Below, in pieces: positions 10,083-22,139 of a DNA stretch of 64,000 nt (position 1 is the stretch's first letter; each line of letters begins with the position of its first letter). Below the pieces are notes generated by a model. That model did not search any database and was not told the origin of the DNA. It saw only the letters and a list, made by a program, of their open reading frames with translations. Where the stretch lies: NCBI GenBank assembly GCA_032622095.1, contig CP136066.1:196408816-196472815 (forward strand), written 5' to 3'. Source of the DNA: Siphonodentalium dalli (Eukaryota > Mollusca > Scaphopoda > Gadilida > Siphonodentaliidae). The position numbers were made by a program, and so were the translations under genes.

Positions 10083-13000
10083 ATGCCACATAATATATCT
10101 GACATATTGAAATACTTAAAAGGTAACAGTTTTATCATCTATATTCTGACAGGCACTCTGGTGATTTTCTACTTGTTGGTGTCGCAGGAAAACTTCGTTA
10201 GATCTGGAGCGACACATTCGGCTGCCACTGGTGTGTTAACACCTAGAAATAATGGTATCACACCGAGGAAAGAAGCGTTTCAAACGTACATACGACGAAG
10301 GGCGCCATCTGATCAGCTACGTGTCCGGGCTTCTACGCAAGAAGACTGGACCAACGCTGGTCTCGAGAATGCCGCGCTCTTGACAGCGGATTCCCTGGAG
10401 CCCAGGAGAACCGTTTCAGATGAAAGAAGGACAGTAATTTCGCATAATTTGATTACCGGTCGATTAATAAACTCAATTTCTCATCAAACAGAGACTTCCG
10501 AAGATTACTGGTCAATTGATCGCGAAAGGACTTATGAGAAATACGCGAGAACCATTCGAAGAATCCGTACAGCAGATCTGATATCAAAACCGACCACTTC
10601 AAAAGATTGGACTAATGTAAGAGAGACAAGGGTTGCGCGTTCACTGACAGAAATAAGGGGCGTTAGAAGCCGGAAGTTACAAACCAGCTTCGATGTACCA
10701 CCAACACCTTATCCCCCGTTTTCTACTATTCAAACTGACAATGTCACCACACTGTATCCGAAACCGAAACCTGTACTCTTACGAAGAGACGGCCCGTGCA
10801 ATGAGAATAAATGCGGAATATACCACACATCTGAAGTTTGTGGGTGCGATATCGATTGTCTAATCCACGGGGACTGCTGTGAGGATTATTTCTACGTCTG
10901 TTTGAAAATATATAGTGCCGAAGAAGCAGTTGATTTCATTGAACGCGGTTTCAACAACACACCTGGAGACAATTATGGCATCGAATATTTTGATTACAAG
11001 GTGTGGTTTAGAAATCATAGTGTGATGCGAACTATGGAGAACATACATGCCGTAACGGTGTATGATAGCATCCCCCTAATTGACAAATGCTATCATAGAG
11101 GGAATGTCGTTTACTGGACAAAATTGATGTGTGAGTTACCGCACATTGACGATCCTTTCAATATTCTGGCGTCTTCCGTGGCTGTCCCTCACATCACATT
11201 TAAAAATATGTATTGTGGGATATGTAATGGTTTTACTAACGATCGCCTACTCTCATGGAACAAGACCGCAAGATGTCCGGATGAGTATTCGAAATTTATG
11301 AGTTGGACAACTATTTACGGATCGTGTAATGTCACATACTCCTATCACGGGATGCCTACTATTGAACGAATAGTGAAGATCCACTTTTCGAAAGAACACA
11401 ATGCAGACAACGTTTGTAATAACGAAAGGGTCAAATCACTTGGCGTCGTGAATCCCGACGCTCAGGTTTTATGCCGAATTTCTCAGGAATCAGATTACAT
11501 AGTAGCGTGGTGGCGATGTCATGTAGTCTGGCAAACACAACCGGTTAAGTATCGTGTAAGGAATCGGTATTGTGACCTGTGTGTGCGGGATTACTCTACT
11601 GTGTGCATCGGATGGGCAGCGGAAACCAACAGTGGCATCGAACTACCGCCGGGTATTGACATTTTATTCAATTTTGATCTCTCTGATATTACCAGCTTCG
11701 CAAGTGGTGTAGAAAGGCCGCTCTTGACATGCCACGAAAATCAGATACTACTGCGGAGTATGGGTCGGTGTGTTGACATCAATCGGCAATGTTTCCGATC
11801 CTCAGAAAAGGCATGTGACGACTCTCGATTTAAGAACAGAACTGGACAATTGTATGGAAGACCTAACAGACAATATTACATCAAGTACTTCGTGACTGAA
11901 TCAATTGAAGAAATATTTGGCAGTCATTCGAGAGATTCCCGAATAGGATATTTCTTAACACATCTTAATATTCAGTTTGAAAAAATTGTGAGTTTGTCAG
12001 ATGATGGTTCGCCGCGTATGACATATTATGAACGTGCCCAGTGCGTGAACCATACGTGGAACTCTGTAACTTTTTTGAAAATTAAAACGAATGTAAATGT
12101 TTCGGAAGAGAAACCTGCCGGTCCAAGAATATCCCGAGAAACAATGTTATTCAAGCCGCTTCTCGTGTTCCCAGATTTCGACATTAAACAATGCGACGAG
12201 ACTCAGGATTTGCAGCTCCAAGAATCCTTCACACACTTACTTCAATCGAAAGTGTTGAAAGTTTCGTTCAAATCAGATAACATCTATGAAATCAAGAAAA
12301 TACTTGAGGAGAGTTTTCCAGACGACATTATACCCAACCAACTAACATTAGTTTTGACCAACGTCGACGAGAGACCACTGGATTGCAAGTCAGGAGAGAC
12401 AACCCTACTTTGCGACGCAGAATTCATTGGAGCAACACACAATAAGAGTGACTATCTTTACCTCGATGGGTCTGTTTTCGCATCTTTGCTTCACATTCCC
12501 TTTGAAGAAGTTGTTTTCTCCACACGAGATGTTCCTTGCAAAACATTGGCACTAGTTTGTCTACATTATCCCGTTGATTTGAAATGCGATATGGCGCAAT
12601 TACACGGTAACATTAGCATGTACAACGAAACAACAATTATTCTGAACGGCACATCACTTGATCTTACTGGATCGGTCTTCACGGTTAGAGACGAGACACT
12701 GTATATATGCGCGTCCAATCTCACAGATGTCGCATGGCCACGTGGAAAGTCAGTGAGGAGTATACTGTCGAACGTTCTACTTGGATTCTCTGTTCTCTCA
12801 CTTTTGGCCACAATTGTTATCTACCTTTCTTGCAAGAAACTTTTGAACCTACCTGGCAAATGCCTTGTTGCTTTTGCTTCTTGTTTGATGTTTGCGCAAA
12901 TTCTCTTATTATTGACAACCACCAACCACAAGCAGTTCTGTTATTTTATCGCCGTTTCCCTCCATTGGTTCCTGTTAGCGTCTTTCTCATGGGTTACAAT

Positions 13001-13601
13001 TATCTCATTTGACTTCAAAAGAACGTTCGTCAACAACACACCGACCGGAAATCCATCGAAAACATTTATACGTTACGCAATAGTTGCATCGATCCTTCCA
13101 ACGATGGTTACAATTATTTCCGTCATTCTCGACTTTGTTCGCACAGGAGGGTTCCACATCGGCTACGGCGATGGTGGCATTTGTTGGATATCTGTCCCAA
13201 TGGCAACAGTGTATATGTTTGCTCTGCCAGTCTTACTGACATTAATGTACGACGCCGTCTGCTTCGTTTGGATAATTATCTCGATTGAAAGGCAAGCCGG
13301 CCAATCTGCCAGAATATTGCATCGAAAACCGGATAAGAAAAGATTTTTCGCATATGTGAGAATAGCGTCGATCATGGGTCTGACTTGGATTTTCGGTTTT
13401 CTCTCATCCTTCACGGGCATCGAGGCGTTAGGCTATCTCTATGTAATCACCAACAGTTCTCAGGGAATCTTTGTAGCAGCGTCATTTCTTATAAAGAAGA
13501 GAGTTTATGCCTGCATTAAGGAAAAATTCAGCACTCAGCAACGAATTGAACGACCGGCGAGGGATTCGAGGGGAACTGGCACAGCCTCTACGTCATTATG
13601 A
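10083..13601 (+). CDS. Adhesion-like seven-transmembrane receptor with somatomedin-B domain
   Basis: Intronless ORF of 1172 residues. A hydrophobic segment at residues 17-36 is a probable signal anchor. A Ser/Thr/Arg-rich stretch follows. A somatomedin-B domain spans residues 239-273, with all eight cysteines in order (239, 244, 253, 255, 259, 265, 266, 273) and the diagnostic CC pair. A large, glycosylation-rich ectodomain (many N-x-S/T) leads to seven helices at about 893-1140. TM6 carries GLTWIFGF and TM7 SSQGIFVAASF, signatures of class B2 (adhesion) receptors. It should be a plasma-membrane receptor of unknown ligand, signalling through G proteins. The cysteine/tryptophan GPS motif with its cleavage triad, expected just before TM1, is not visible, so self-cleavage is unlikely. 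Methuselah-like receptors also lack it. The first ATG is used. The stop is TGA. Confidence 0.9.
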   Translation: MPHNISDILKYLKGNSFIIYILTGTLVIFYLLVSQENFVRSGATHSAATGVLTPRNNGITPRKEAFQTYIRRRAPSDQLRVRASTQEDWTNAGLENAALLTADSLEPRRTVSDERRTVISHNLITGRLINSISHQTETSEDYWSIDRERTYEKYARTIRRIRTADLISKPTTSKDWTNVRETRVARSLTEIRGVRSRKLQTSFDVPPTPYPPFSTIQTDNVTTLYPKPKPVLLRRDGPCNENKCGIYHTSEVCGCDIDCLIHGDCCEDYFYVCLKIYSAEEAVDFIERGFNNTPGDNYGIEYFDYKVWFRNHSVMRTMENIHAVTVYDSIPLIDKCYHRGNVVYWTKLMCELPHIDDPFNILASSVAVPHITFKNMYCGICNGFTNDRLLSWNKTARCPDEYSKFMSWTTIYGSCNVTYSYHGMPTIERIVKIHFSKEHNADNVCNNERVKSLGVVNPDAQVLCRISQESDYIVAWWRCHVVWQTQPVKYRVRNRYCDLCVRDYSTVCIGWAAETNSGIELPPGIDILFNFDLSDITSFASGVERPLLTCHENQILLRSMGRCVDINRQCFRSSEKACDDSRFKNRTGQLYGRPNRQYYIKYFVTESIEEIFGSHSRDSRIGYFLTHLNIQFEKIVSLSDDGSPRMTYYERAQCVNHTWNSVTFLKIKTNVNVSEEKPAGPRISRETMLFKPLLVFPDFDIKQCDETQDLQLQESFTHLLQSKVLKVSFKSDNIYEIKKILEESFPDDIIPNQLTLVLTNVDERPLDCKSGETTLLCDAEFIGATHNKSDYLYLDGSVFASLLHIPFEEVVFSTRDVPCKTLALVCLHYPVDLKCDMAQLHGNISMYNETTIILNGTSLDLTGSVFTVRDETLYICASNLTDVAWPRGKSVRSILSNVLLGFSVLSLLATIVIYLSCKKLLNLPGKCLVAFASCLMFAQILLLLTTTNHKQFCYFIAVSLHWFLLASFSWVTIISFDFKRTFVNNTPTGNPSKTFIRYAIVASILPTMVTIISVILDFVRTGGFHIGYGDGGICWISVPMATVYMFALPVLLTLMYDAVCFVWIIISIERQAGQSARILHRKPDKKRFFAYVRIASIMGLTWIFGFLSSFTGIEALGYLYVITNSSQGIFVAASFLIKKRVYACIKEKFSTQQRIERPARDSRGTGTASTSL

Positions 13602-14483
13602 CTTCTTCGTCAGCTGTTCGTGGAATGGACGAATGTTCAAGAACCATACGCAGATGACAGACATAAAATACAAACAAGTGCAGAAGGGTTCCTTATCGTT
13701 GATGGGAAATGTTTATATACTATGTATATTTATACATGTATACATAACAGATAGTATATTCATATGACCATTTTCTAAGAGAACTACTCGTCAATAGGTT
13801 TATAGTACACAATATGCCGGTACCATTTCTAGGCAGACGGGAGTGGTACTGGACACCTTTCGCATAATGAACGACGGCAGATTATTATTACGAATAGCTA
13901 CTTGTAGTCGGTCCAAAAACAATCGTGCTTGCCACTCGCAATAATTATTAGTTATCAAATCATAGCTCAAAAAGCACTTTGTGTTTGGCAAGATTCTCGC
14001 GTTTCATAACGAAGAACGAATTGATTATCACTAATAGGTAAAAATTAATGCCACATGGCGATCACAATTTAAGGACATTATCTCAGAATCATCTCCAACA
14101 TTGAGGAGCTGAGAAACGATCACGAACTTATTACTATGTCATGTATTTGTGAGTTTTGTTGAAAATCCGAAACCGTAATCGTAACAGCGAATGGGGAAAA
14201 CGACAACGAATAGAAATAACACACATTCTAGTGACGTAGTACCCTATTCGTAATAATCATCTGTCGTAGTTTATTAATGCGAAAGATGTATAATAATTGT
14301 CGTGTCGTTTTACGTGCATGTACGAGTTCATTTTGCGCATCATACGAGTTCATCAGGTCAAGTGGCTTAAACTTTCAGTTTAATGCATGACTTTATTCAA
14401 CTACTTTACATGCGCTTTGATGAACTGAGGACTCCGATTCTCTACCGAGCGTTCTGTTCTCTGCGAATAGCTCGATTCTCTGC
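13602..14483. other. Receptor 3' flank and non-coding spacer
   Basis: Probable 3' untranslated region of the receptor gene followed by AT-rich sequence. No gene is supported. A short segment CACCTTTCGCATAA.GAAC (about 13855-13875) recurs near 62775, so it belongs to a dispersed repeat. Confidence 0.4.
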
Positions 14484-14486
14484 TAA

Positions 14487-15277
14487 AGCCCCGGTTCCAT
14501 ATTCCCTATTTTCTGTCCCGAATTAGTATATTCCATAATATTCGGCACCAATTCGGGACCAGACCAAATCGGCAGCATTCGAGTGAATTCTGGACGAGTT
14601 TTATTCAAAAAAGCCGCCGAACTGATTCCGAATTATGACAAAATTTAATCGTCCCGAACATTGCCGAGTATTCCAGAATGCTTCCGAATTTCTTCCCGAA
14701 TGATCAAGAATTATCTCGAACTGATACCGAAATTTCATGCGAGTGGCTGCCGAATTGCCCAGATTACTACCGACTTACACCGAATTGTTGCCGAATACCC
14801 CGAATCAATGCCGAACTGGAATTGAATTGATGCCGAATTGGTATTCAATTGCTGCCGAACGTCCCGAATCGATGGCCAATTTTGCAGATACACCGGATCT
14901 CAGTATAAAAGCAGCCACACATGGCGAATTCGGGAATAACCTACCGAATACTGCCGACTACTCCACCCGAATATTGCCGAGTACTGCAGACTACTCCCGA
15001 ATAGGTGCCGAATTGCTCCCGAATTTCTCACGATGATTGACAATCGGGAGCGATTCGGCTTGGTTCCCGATAGTTTTGAACATTTCAAAACTGTCGGGAG
15101 CGAGTCCAGAATTGCCCCGAATCGACCCCGATAGCACCGATATCCCCGATCATGTTCGGGGTAAAAATTCACTGTCCCGACTCGTCCCGAACTTACTCCA
15201 CGATTTTTGCAAAATTATGATTCGGGAGTCATTCGGGAACATTCGGGGTTGAAAATCGGGAATATGGAACCGGGGCT
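14487..15277. mobile_element. TAA-flanked inverted-repeat element full of CCGAAT repeats
   Basis: The left end AGCCCCGGTTCCATATTCCC (14487) and the right end, inverted (ending 15277), agree over 27 bp with one mismatch. Each is flanked by TAA (14484-14486 and 15278-15280), the 3-bp target of PIF/Harbinger transposons. The 791-bp interior is a dense mosaic of CCGAAT/CCCGAA words, mostly forward in the left two thirds and inverted (TTCGGG) to the right, so the whole element can fold back. No transposase ORF is present. The short ORFs here merely translate the repeat. Confidence 0.75.
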
Positions 15278-15280
15278 TAA

Positions 15281-16258
15281 GATAAAGTAGTACATGCCGC
15301 CCGCTTGATTTCTACTAATATGACTACATAATTAGTCATAAACATGACACACAATGAGAGGCGGCCATATCCATTTACATGTGTAATCAGATCCATTGGC
15401 ACGTCCGATATTATACAGCTGCTTCAAAGAACACTTAATTGCAAATAAAACATTTACACCAAGTGTCTCCCTCTGTATAGCGTCCTATGATGTCCCTAAT
15501 ATTAATGACCACATTTTTATGTCATCGCTAGATAGAACCGAATGTCTATATTTTACGGACATCGAGATATAATTGAAAGGCAATGTTATTTAATGGAAAA
15601 CGTCTGGTTGCTAACTCTCGCATGAAACATTGCCACTCATCCAGTCGGTCATGCTCAATGAGAAAGTCTACTATATCTGACAACAACTGTGACAATTCGT
15701 CTATAGCACGAGTAGAGTCAGATTATGTCATGTTAATGTCCGATTCTCCTTGAAACAGTTCTTTGTGTAAACTCTCATCTCGCATCACTTTCTCCAGAGA
15801 ACTTTCAGATGTGTCGGCTTTGGTTTCTTCCGGAAAAGTAAAAACGCAATCATCCTCGTTTAAGCGGATGGATGCCACGTCACAGAGTAGTGTTTTTTAG
15901 AATAATCCCGAAATGCTTCGCCATGTACTGTGTGTTGCGAATATCATCACTCGATACGCCGCACAGCAAGATAACCTCGATGTCCTTGTGTGCAATGAGG
16001 GTATGCTGCAGCATCTCGTGTCCATGTTCAATCATTGCTTGACAATAATAGTATCGCCATTTCTGAGGAATAGATATTGAAAACCGTGAAAATGTTTTTC
16101 ATGTAAATTCAACAATCAAGACTGTGGCGAAACGCTTAAAGTGTCCTTGTCTCTTTGCTAAAACTCGTCATCAACAGCAGCAACAACAACAATAAAAGGT
16201 CGGCGAACTCGTGTCCCCCGAAAGGTGGCTGTTTAGTAACTTATATTAAGGATAGATT
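15281..16258. other. Non-coding spacer
   Basis: No gene supported. A (CAG/CAA)n-like short tract lies near 16170-16195. Confidence 0.4.
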
Positions 16259-16279
16259 TTGTTTAATTCTGTCAAAATT

Positions 16280-16800
16280 CATTGGACCGTGACCAACTTC
16301 AAACTCGGCCTTTGTCTTCTGAAATTTGACCTACGTACCACATATCAAGAGATTCAGTTGAATTTAAAAACAATCAGAATACATAATCTAAAGTTATCAC
16401 CCGGAAACCAAAATAATCGTAAAATTATAATTCGACAAGGACCATACCTCCGGCAAAATTGGCGGACCGAACCCTTGTTCGAACTTGGCATGTATTTGGA
16501 GCTCATAAACTTACATACCAAATTTGGTTCAGATCCGATCACACAAACTAAAGTTATCATCCGGAAACCTTAAAATGACAAAATTCTGTCGAAAAAGGAG
16601 CCATAACTCCATACCGAACTTGACCTGTATTTCGAGCTCATAAACTCGCATACCAAATTTAGTTTCGATCCGTTAGCCCAAAATAAAGTTCTCATCCGGA
16701 ATCCTTCCGCACGGACGGATGCGCGGGCGTCCCGACGACTCGACGACCTGACGGAGGGACGTGCATCGGCTATTTTAAAAGTCTCACACAAAATTCGGGG
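16280..16800. repeat. Three tandem units of an AAAGTTAT..CCGGAAACC repeat
   Basis: A unit containing GAACTTG.C.TGTATTT.GAGCTCATAAACT, then ACCAAATTTGGTTC.GATCCG, then AAAGTTATCATCCGGAAACC, occurs three times. Units end near 16408, 16569 and 16708. The last is followed by an ACGGACGG tract. Repeats of this style are widespread in marine invertebrate genomes. The ORFs here are translations of the repeat and not genes. Confidence 0.6.
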
Positions 16801-16860
16801 GACAAAAAGAAATCTAAACTCGTTCGCAGACGTATTTACTTCACTGCGCCTAAACATAAA

Positions 16861-17896
16861 CAGGAGAAACGCATACTATACATAAAATTCACTTAAAAGT
16901 ATCATAAAATAAAAGTGCTTTCAAAAATGTTCTACAGTTCTAACAATAGTCACAATTCCTGTCCCAGTTTTTACTAAAAATAAAACGAAACGACTATTGC
17001 CCAGTGACATATGCTAAATTTATTATCCCTCTGGCTGAAACTTATCAATCAATATAAAAACTTCATGAACTAGATAATGTCAACAGTACGTGCACACGAA
17101 GAGAAATAATGTCCGCAAGAAACAACAATATCAAATGTGTTCAGTAATTGTTTGCATGTATTAACTTTGTGAGAGAAAGATATGTTATAAGTGTGAGCCG
17201 ATAACTGTATTTAGGTAATGTGAATCCAATACAATATCCACAATAATTGTTTGAACATGATTTTGGGGTTGGATGTGGACAAGTAAAAACTACTCCGCAC
17301 ATATGCGGAGCCACCGCGACAAAGTTCCAAAGAATCGGAGCTCTCAACAGAGAACTGGAACATTCACCATATTTTCATTATAGCTTCTTTTCTCGAAAAA
17401 CAAAAATGCGAGTTATAGTTGATTTTTTTAGCATCCCCCAGTAGATGTCAGGGGCTCCATATTTTAAAAGATACGACGAATTTTTATGAGTATTAGTTTG
17501 TAAAAATGTTGTGGAAATGAAGAATTTTCCTCACCAAATGACAAATACCGAGTAATTTCTCCCAATAATATTTGAAAATATGACGATAAACTGACATATA
17601 TGGGACACATATGGGACATATATTACTGACCTTCACTTGTGCGTCCATTGTTCTTTCTGCTGTAATGATTCGAGGTAACACGTGGCAGAAAACTTGATGT
17701 GAGTATGACGATGTCATGAAAATGAGCAAAAATACAAAGAATCGGAAACTTTGTTCGGTAAAGAATGTAAATATTGCTCGGGATTACGCGAACTTGTGAG
17801 TTGGGTTAGATTCAAGGTGGGGTGCAGTTGGAAATTCCAACAATGGACAGTCGCACCCCCTACAAAGCAGGACCTCTAAACCCGTCACTGTATGTA
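16861..17896. other. Non-coding spacer
   Basis: AT-rich, no supported gene. I see nothing else of note. Confidence 0.4.
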
Positions 17897-17898
17897 TA

Positions 17899-18357
17899 TG
17901 TGACCCGCCATATCAAATCCAGTCGTAAGTCGGGATTTTTTTACCCTGTGCCAATGCATTCTCTTATATATGCGAGTCGACCATAGGTCGCCTCGCATAT
18001 ATAAGAGAATGCATTGGCCTAACAATTTTTTATCATTTTTTTTAAATAAATGTTTCTTACAATTTTTAGGACATAAAATAAAAAACATCCATTACCCTGC
18101 AGGGAGCCCCACACATATATAGAAGCATATAGAAGAGTGTCGTCTGCTCATGTTTTTCTGGGGCTCTGTATGGGTGAAATTATAAAATTGTTCAAGAATA
18201 CAAGAACAAATTATTAAAATTGTAAAAAAATGTTAGGCCAATGCATTCTCTTATATATGCGAGGCGACCTATGGTCGACTCGCATATATAAGCGAATGCA
18301 TTGGCAAAGGGTAAAAAAAATCCCGACTTACGACTGGATTTGAAATGGCGGGTCACA
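17899..18357. mobile_element. Family A palindrome-bearing MITE, copy 1
   Basis: Ends TGTGACCCGCCAT..AAATCCAG are inverted over about 45 bp (17899 and 18357). TA precedes the left end, and TG (a likely decayed TA) follows the right. Inside each end lies a 69-bp near-perfect palindrome (17950-18018 and 18237-18305) beginning GCCAATGCATTCTCTTATAT, so each half can form its own hairpin and the two halves can pair with each other. The centre carries no real ORF. A second, very similar copy is at 62948-63410. Confidence 0.85.
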
Positions 18358-18359
18358 TG

Positions 18360-21300
18360 TGTCCACAACGCACTCAGCGTGGACTATACATGTTCACAAG
18401 TAGATTATTTAACTAACTGTCCATTACGTTTGAATCCATTGAAACGTGCCATCTCATTTCTTCCATATATATGAACATACATGTACATGCACACGCACAT
18501 GGAATTCCCTTGAATACGCAACAAATGTAACATGCACGTGCATAGTACGTGTGCCTGCATGACACCTGCTAATAAACCTCCTTTGGTTGCGTTGCACACC
18601 ATCATCAGACAGTATTTATAATAATAGATTATAATCAAGGTGCGTGACCACCGATGGATAGCTAATCACAGCAAATCAAGCTGACACACTGACCCATATA
18701 CACAGGCTAAAAGCGGACTGGTCTATCATTGCTTACAAAATAATATTGCTCGAGTTAATTGTTGAAAGGCAATCATCTATGACGGAATGCCACCAGATAA
18801 AGATCTAACTCAAATGCAGAGCGAATTAGAATCTATACGACAAGTTGCTTGTATTGAATAATTTAATACATAAGATGAAAACAGGATAGCTGCATCCCCG
18901 GATAGCTGTAATTGTTACCCGGCGAAGTATAAACACTATATTGTTATCGTTAACCGATTAACTCGGATAGGATCTTAGCCGGCTAATGTATAAACACCCA
19001 CTAAGTGAGAAAGCGTGATAAGTATCGTGCACTGTTATGCAATAGCTCCCCGCGCTTATCTGATTCCCGTATACTCTCTACGGGGAGTTACAGCTTCTGA
19101 TGCAACTATTGCTGTCGCGTTTGTCGTTGGAGCAAGACCAGATATTGTCGCTCTGTTGTCGTGATGAATAATGTTTCACATACCACACGTGAGTAAGCTT
19201 TATACATCTCTTAAACTCCATCTTGGCAGTATATACATACATATTTATCTCACCACGATTTTCAATGAAGATTCATTCAGAGTTCTGACCCAGGCACAAT
19301 AATATAATCGTTTATAGAATACAATTTGGACCACATAACTTATCACCGGAAGAAACAACAGTTGTTTCAAGATTGATGCTGCAGTTTCTCATCTATTGTC
19401 ATTTTTAGTGATCGAAATTGTTTTTCCAAAAATGCTATGTTCCAAAGTGTAAGGATCGAATTAATAATTGATATGTCCGTCGGGTCAGTTGAAGTTTGAA
19501 ACGCATTTCATATGTCAGTTAAATGGAGATACGACCTTCGCAGTGGGTAAAAAATATCAAAACTGTCTGTAAAACAATCGCCATTGATTAGAAAATAGAA
19601 CAATGAATCTTTATTCTTATTTGTATCGTTGGTAACTCACAATGACGAGATTTCGCGCGTTGAACCCATTGTTATATAGAAGTTACAATGTTACAATGCT
19701 AGTCGTTTTATAAAACATCGCTCATTGCTATTCTAAAGATTTAATTAGAACTCAGTTTGTTTTCGGGAATCATTTACATTGTTCTGATCTTAATAGGCTT
19801 AATTGAACACCTTCGTGATTGATCGGATTTGCTCGACTGCGAATTGATATAATTTCTGACACTGTAACAGTACGGTTTAAATAAATGTAAAAAGGTTTTA
19901 ACACCTGATATCTCGTCATTGGGATTTGTCAGTTATTTAAAAAATAACTGTTGTTTCGATTAAGGTTATGCAGTTATAACAAACAGCTTAAAAACTAATA
20001 ATATAACGCGCATAGAATATGAAGTCGTGAAGATAGGACACTGCATTCAATATCGGAATTGACCATTTCCATTTATGTTAGGAATAATAAAATATAAAAG
20101 TTAAAATTCGCCCCCCCCCCCCCCCCACCACGGTCCCAATTTATTTACATTGGCCTTCGGAAAGTGATGATACGAGAAACAATCTTAAATACAACAGAAA
20201 GGGTCTGTTTTCCAGACTTCATGATTGCATCTCAGTTTCACGCGCGTAAATTTTCGGGACTAAACCGGACAGTAATTTCTAAGTGGGTGTCTTTGGAACA
20301 CTGAGACACTCCTTGACGATATTCAATATATGCGTTTGTATGAGGAGAACAGGTCTTTCGATTGGTATATAGGTTGTGACAAAAATTGCCTGATATGATT
20401 GTGAGAATTTGCATTTTCTTGGATATTTTGCGGAAGAAATCGTCTCGCGGCGATGATTCAAAGGTATTTTTTCGCGATAGAACGCTGACAACTGATTTCA
20501 ACCGATCGTCGGGGGCCGACTATCAGTGACGAAATATTTACTTACCTTTACCTATTTAGAAGGTGTGTCTAAATGTGTTTATTTGCAGCAAAACGGTGTC
20601 AGAAAGTGTCTGCAAACTTTGAAAACAAAGACTCCTCGCCTCGGACTCCATAACTTCGGGTTTCCGTTTCTGTCCGTTGATCCACTGTGAAATTTAGGTT
20701 ATCGAGAAATAACTTTAATGGCTATAAATGTGTGACAACCAATGGTTTTATATTATTATGTGGATTGACAGATTGTGATTAAATTATAAAATAATGGCAA
20801 ATTCGATCTTGATGCAGCAAATAACTAAATATAATAATTTACCCACACTTAATCCCGTTCATTTAAAATTTGGTACACGTTTGGTCGGTACCTTTTGTCA
20901 AAAGTGAAGAAACTCGATACAATGTCAATTATTCGTAATTAAGGACATCCTGATTATGCAGGAATTATATTTTGTGATTAGTTGGTGTACTGGAACCGTT
21001 ACATCAAGCAAACTCGTGCCAAATTATAGATATCTTGAATGCATTATAGTCGGGGAGCCCACGTATTATTCGAACTAATGAGTACGAAAGGTTTATGTGC
21101 CTGAGTTGTCGGGAGGACGGGGCTGACGGCACAAACCCAATTCTTAAGTTCCGCAACTACAGCACAAAAGGGGCAAGTACCCACCAAAAACCACGAAAAT
21201 CACATTTAGCCGTACTTTCGAGTCCTAAAAAACGTTACTTAAGAAATGTTTTTTTGCAGCATTTTCAGATAAGAAGGGTATTTAAACAGAATCCCTCAAA

Positions 21301-22135
21301 ACGAAAAAATCACTTTTATTCGAACTTTCGCGTAAGTCTCTGAAATTTTCTATTGTCATTCTTAGATATATACTAAACATGAAAACCCACCTTACGAAGC
21401 GGATTTATGCCGCATTTTCAAATAAGAAGGGGTAGTTTGACCCCTAGTTATGTCACTCAACTTTTAAACAATCTAACATAACAAGTAGTATGGTCGTTGA
21501 AGCTGAATTTGGGGATCAACCCGGAAGAAATTGGATACAAGCTGTGTTTGTGTCATTCGACAACATATCCAAAATTCGCAAACATCCGCTCATGGGAAAC
21601 TTCAGGATCTAAGATGACGTAAAAGATGGCCGCCAAATGAATAATTTTCCAGTCAAAACCCACTGATATGCAAACCCTCAGTGAATATGGAAAAATTCTG
21701 ACCAAAACGGATTCCATATTGATAGTAACATATGATAGAACATACATAGAGATAATTTGGTTGTCAATTGGGACAATCTTCTGGCAATATAACCGCCGAA
21801 TTCGAGAAATTTATAATTTTAAAGTATATATTTTTCTAAGACAATATTCAATTATATTAGCATATCAAATTTGTCTGGGATACATGCTCATTTTGGTATC
21901 ATTCGAACCGGTAAAGCCACAGGAACAACATATCCAACATTCGCCGAATCCACGCACGGACAAATATTTCAGACCACTTTGAATTACAACACATGTTTGA
22001 CTCTCAAAGTCCGTTTTCATCAATTTATGTAACCGATTATGAACATGGAGGAATTTATGTGCTTGATTTGCCTGTATACTGAAATCAAACAGGACATTAT
22101 ATTGTCTATTAACATGGTTTATTGTAAAGTATTAG
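18360..22135. other. Non-coding spacer, 3.8 kb
   Basis: No gene is supported. A poly-C run stands near 20108-20126. A direct repeat of the form TGC.GCATTTTCA.ATAAGAAGGG occurs at about 21256 and 21409. ACAACATATCCAA.ATTCGC occurs at about 21561 and 21927. ORFs here are short and featureless. Confidence 0.4.
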
Positions 22136-22139
22136 ATGT

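Noticed and set aside
14737-15252. ORFs of 71-99 codons with repeated PN motifs
   Set aside because: Translations of CCGAAT words in the TAA-flanked element.
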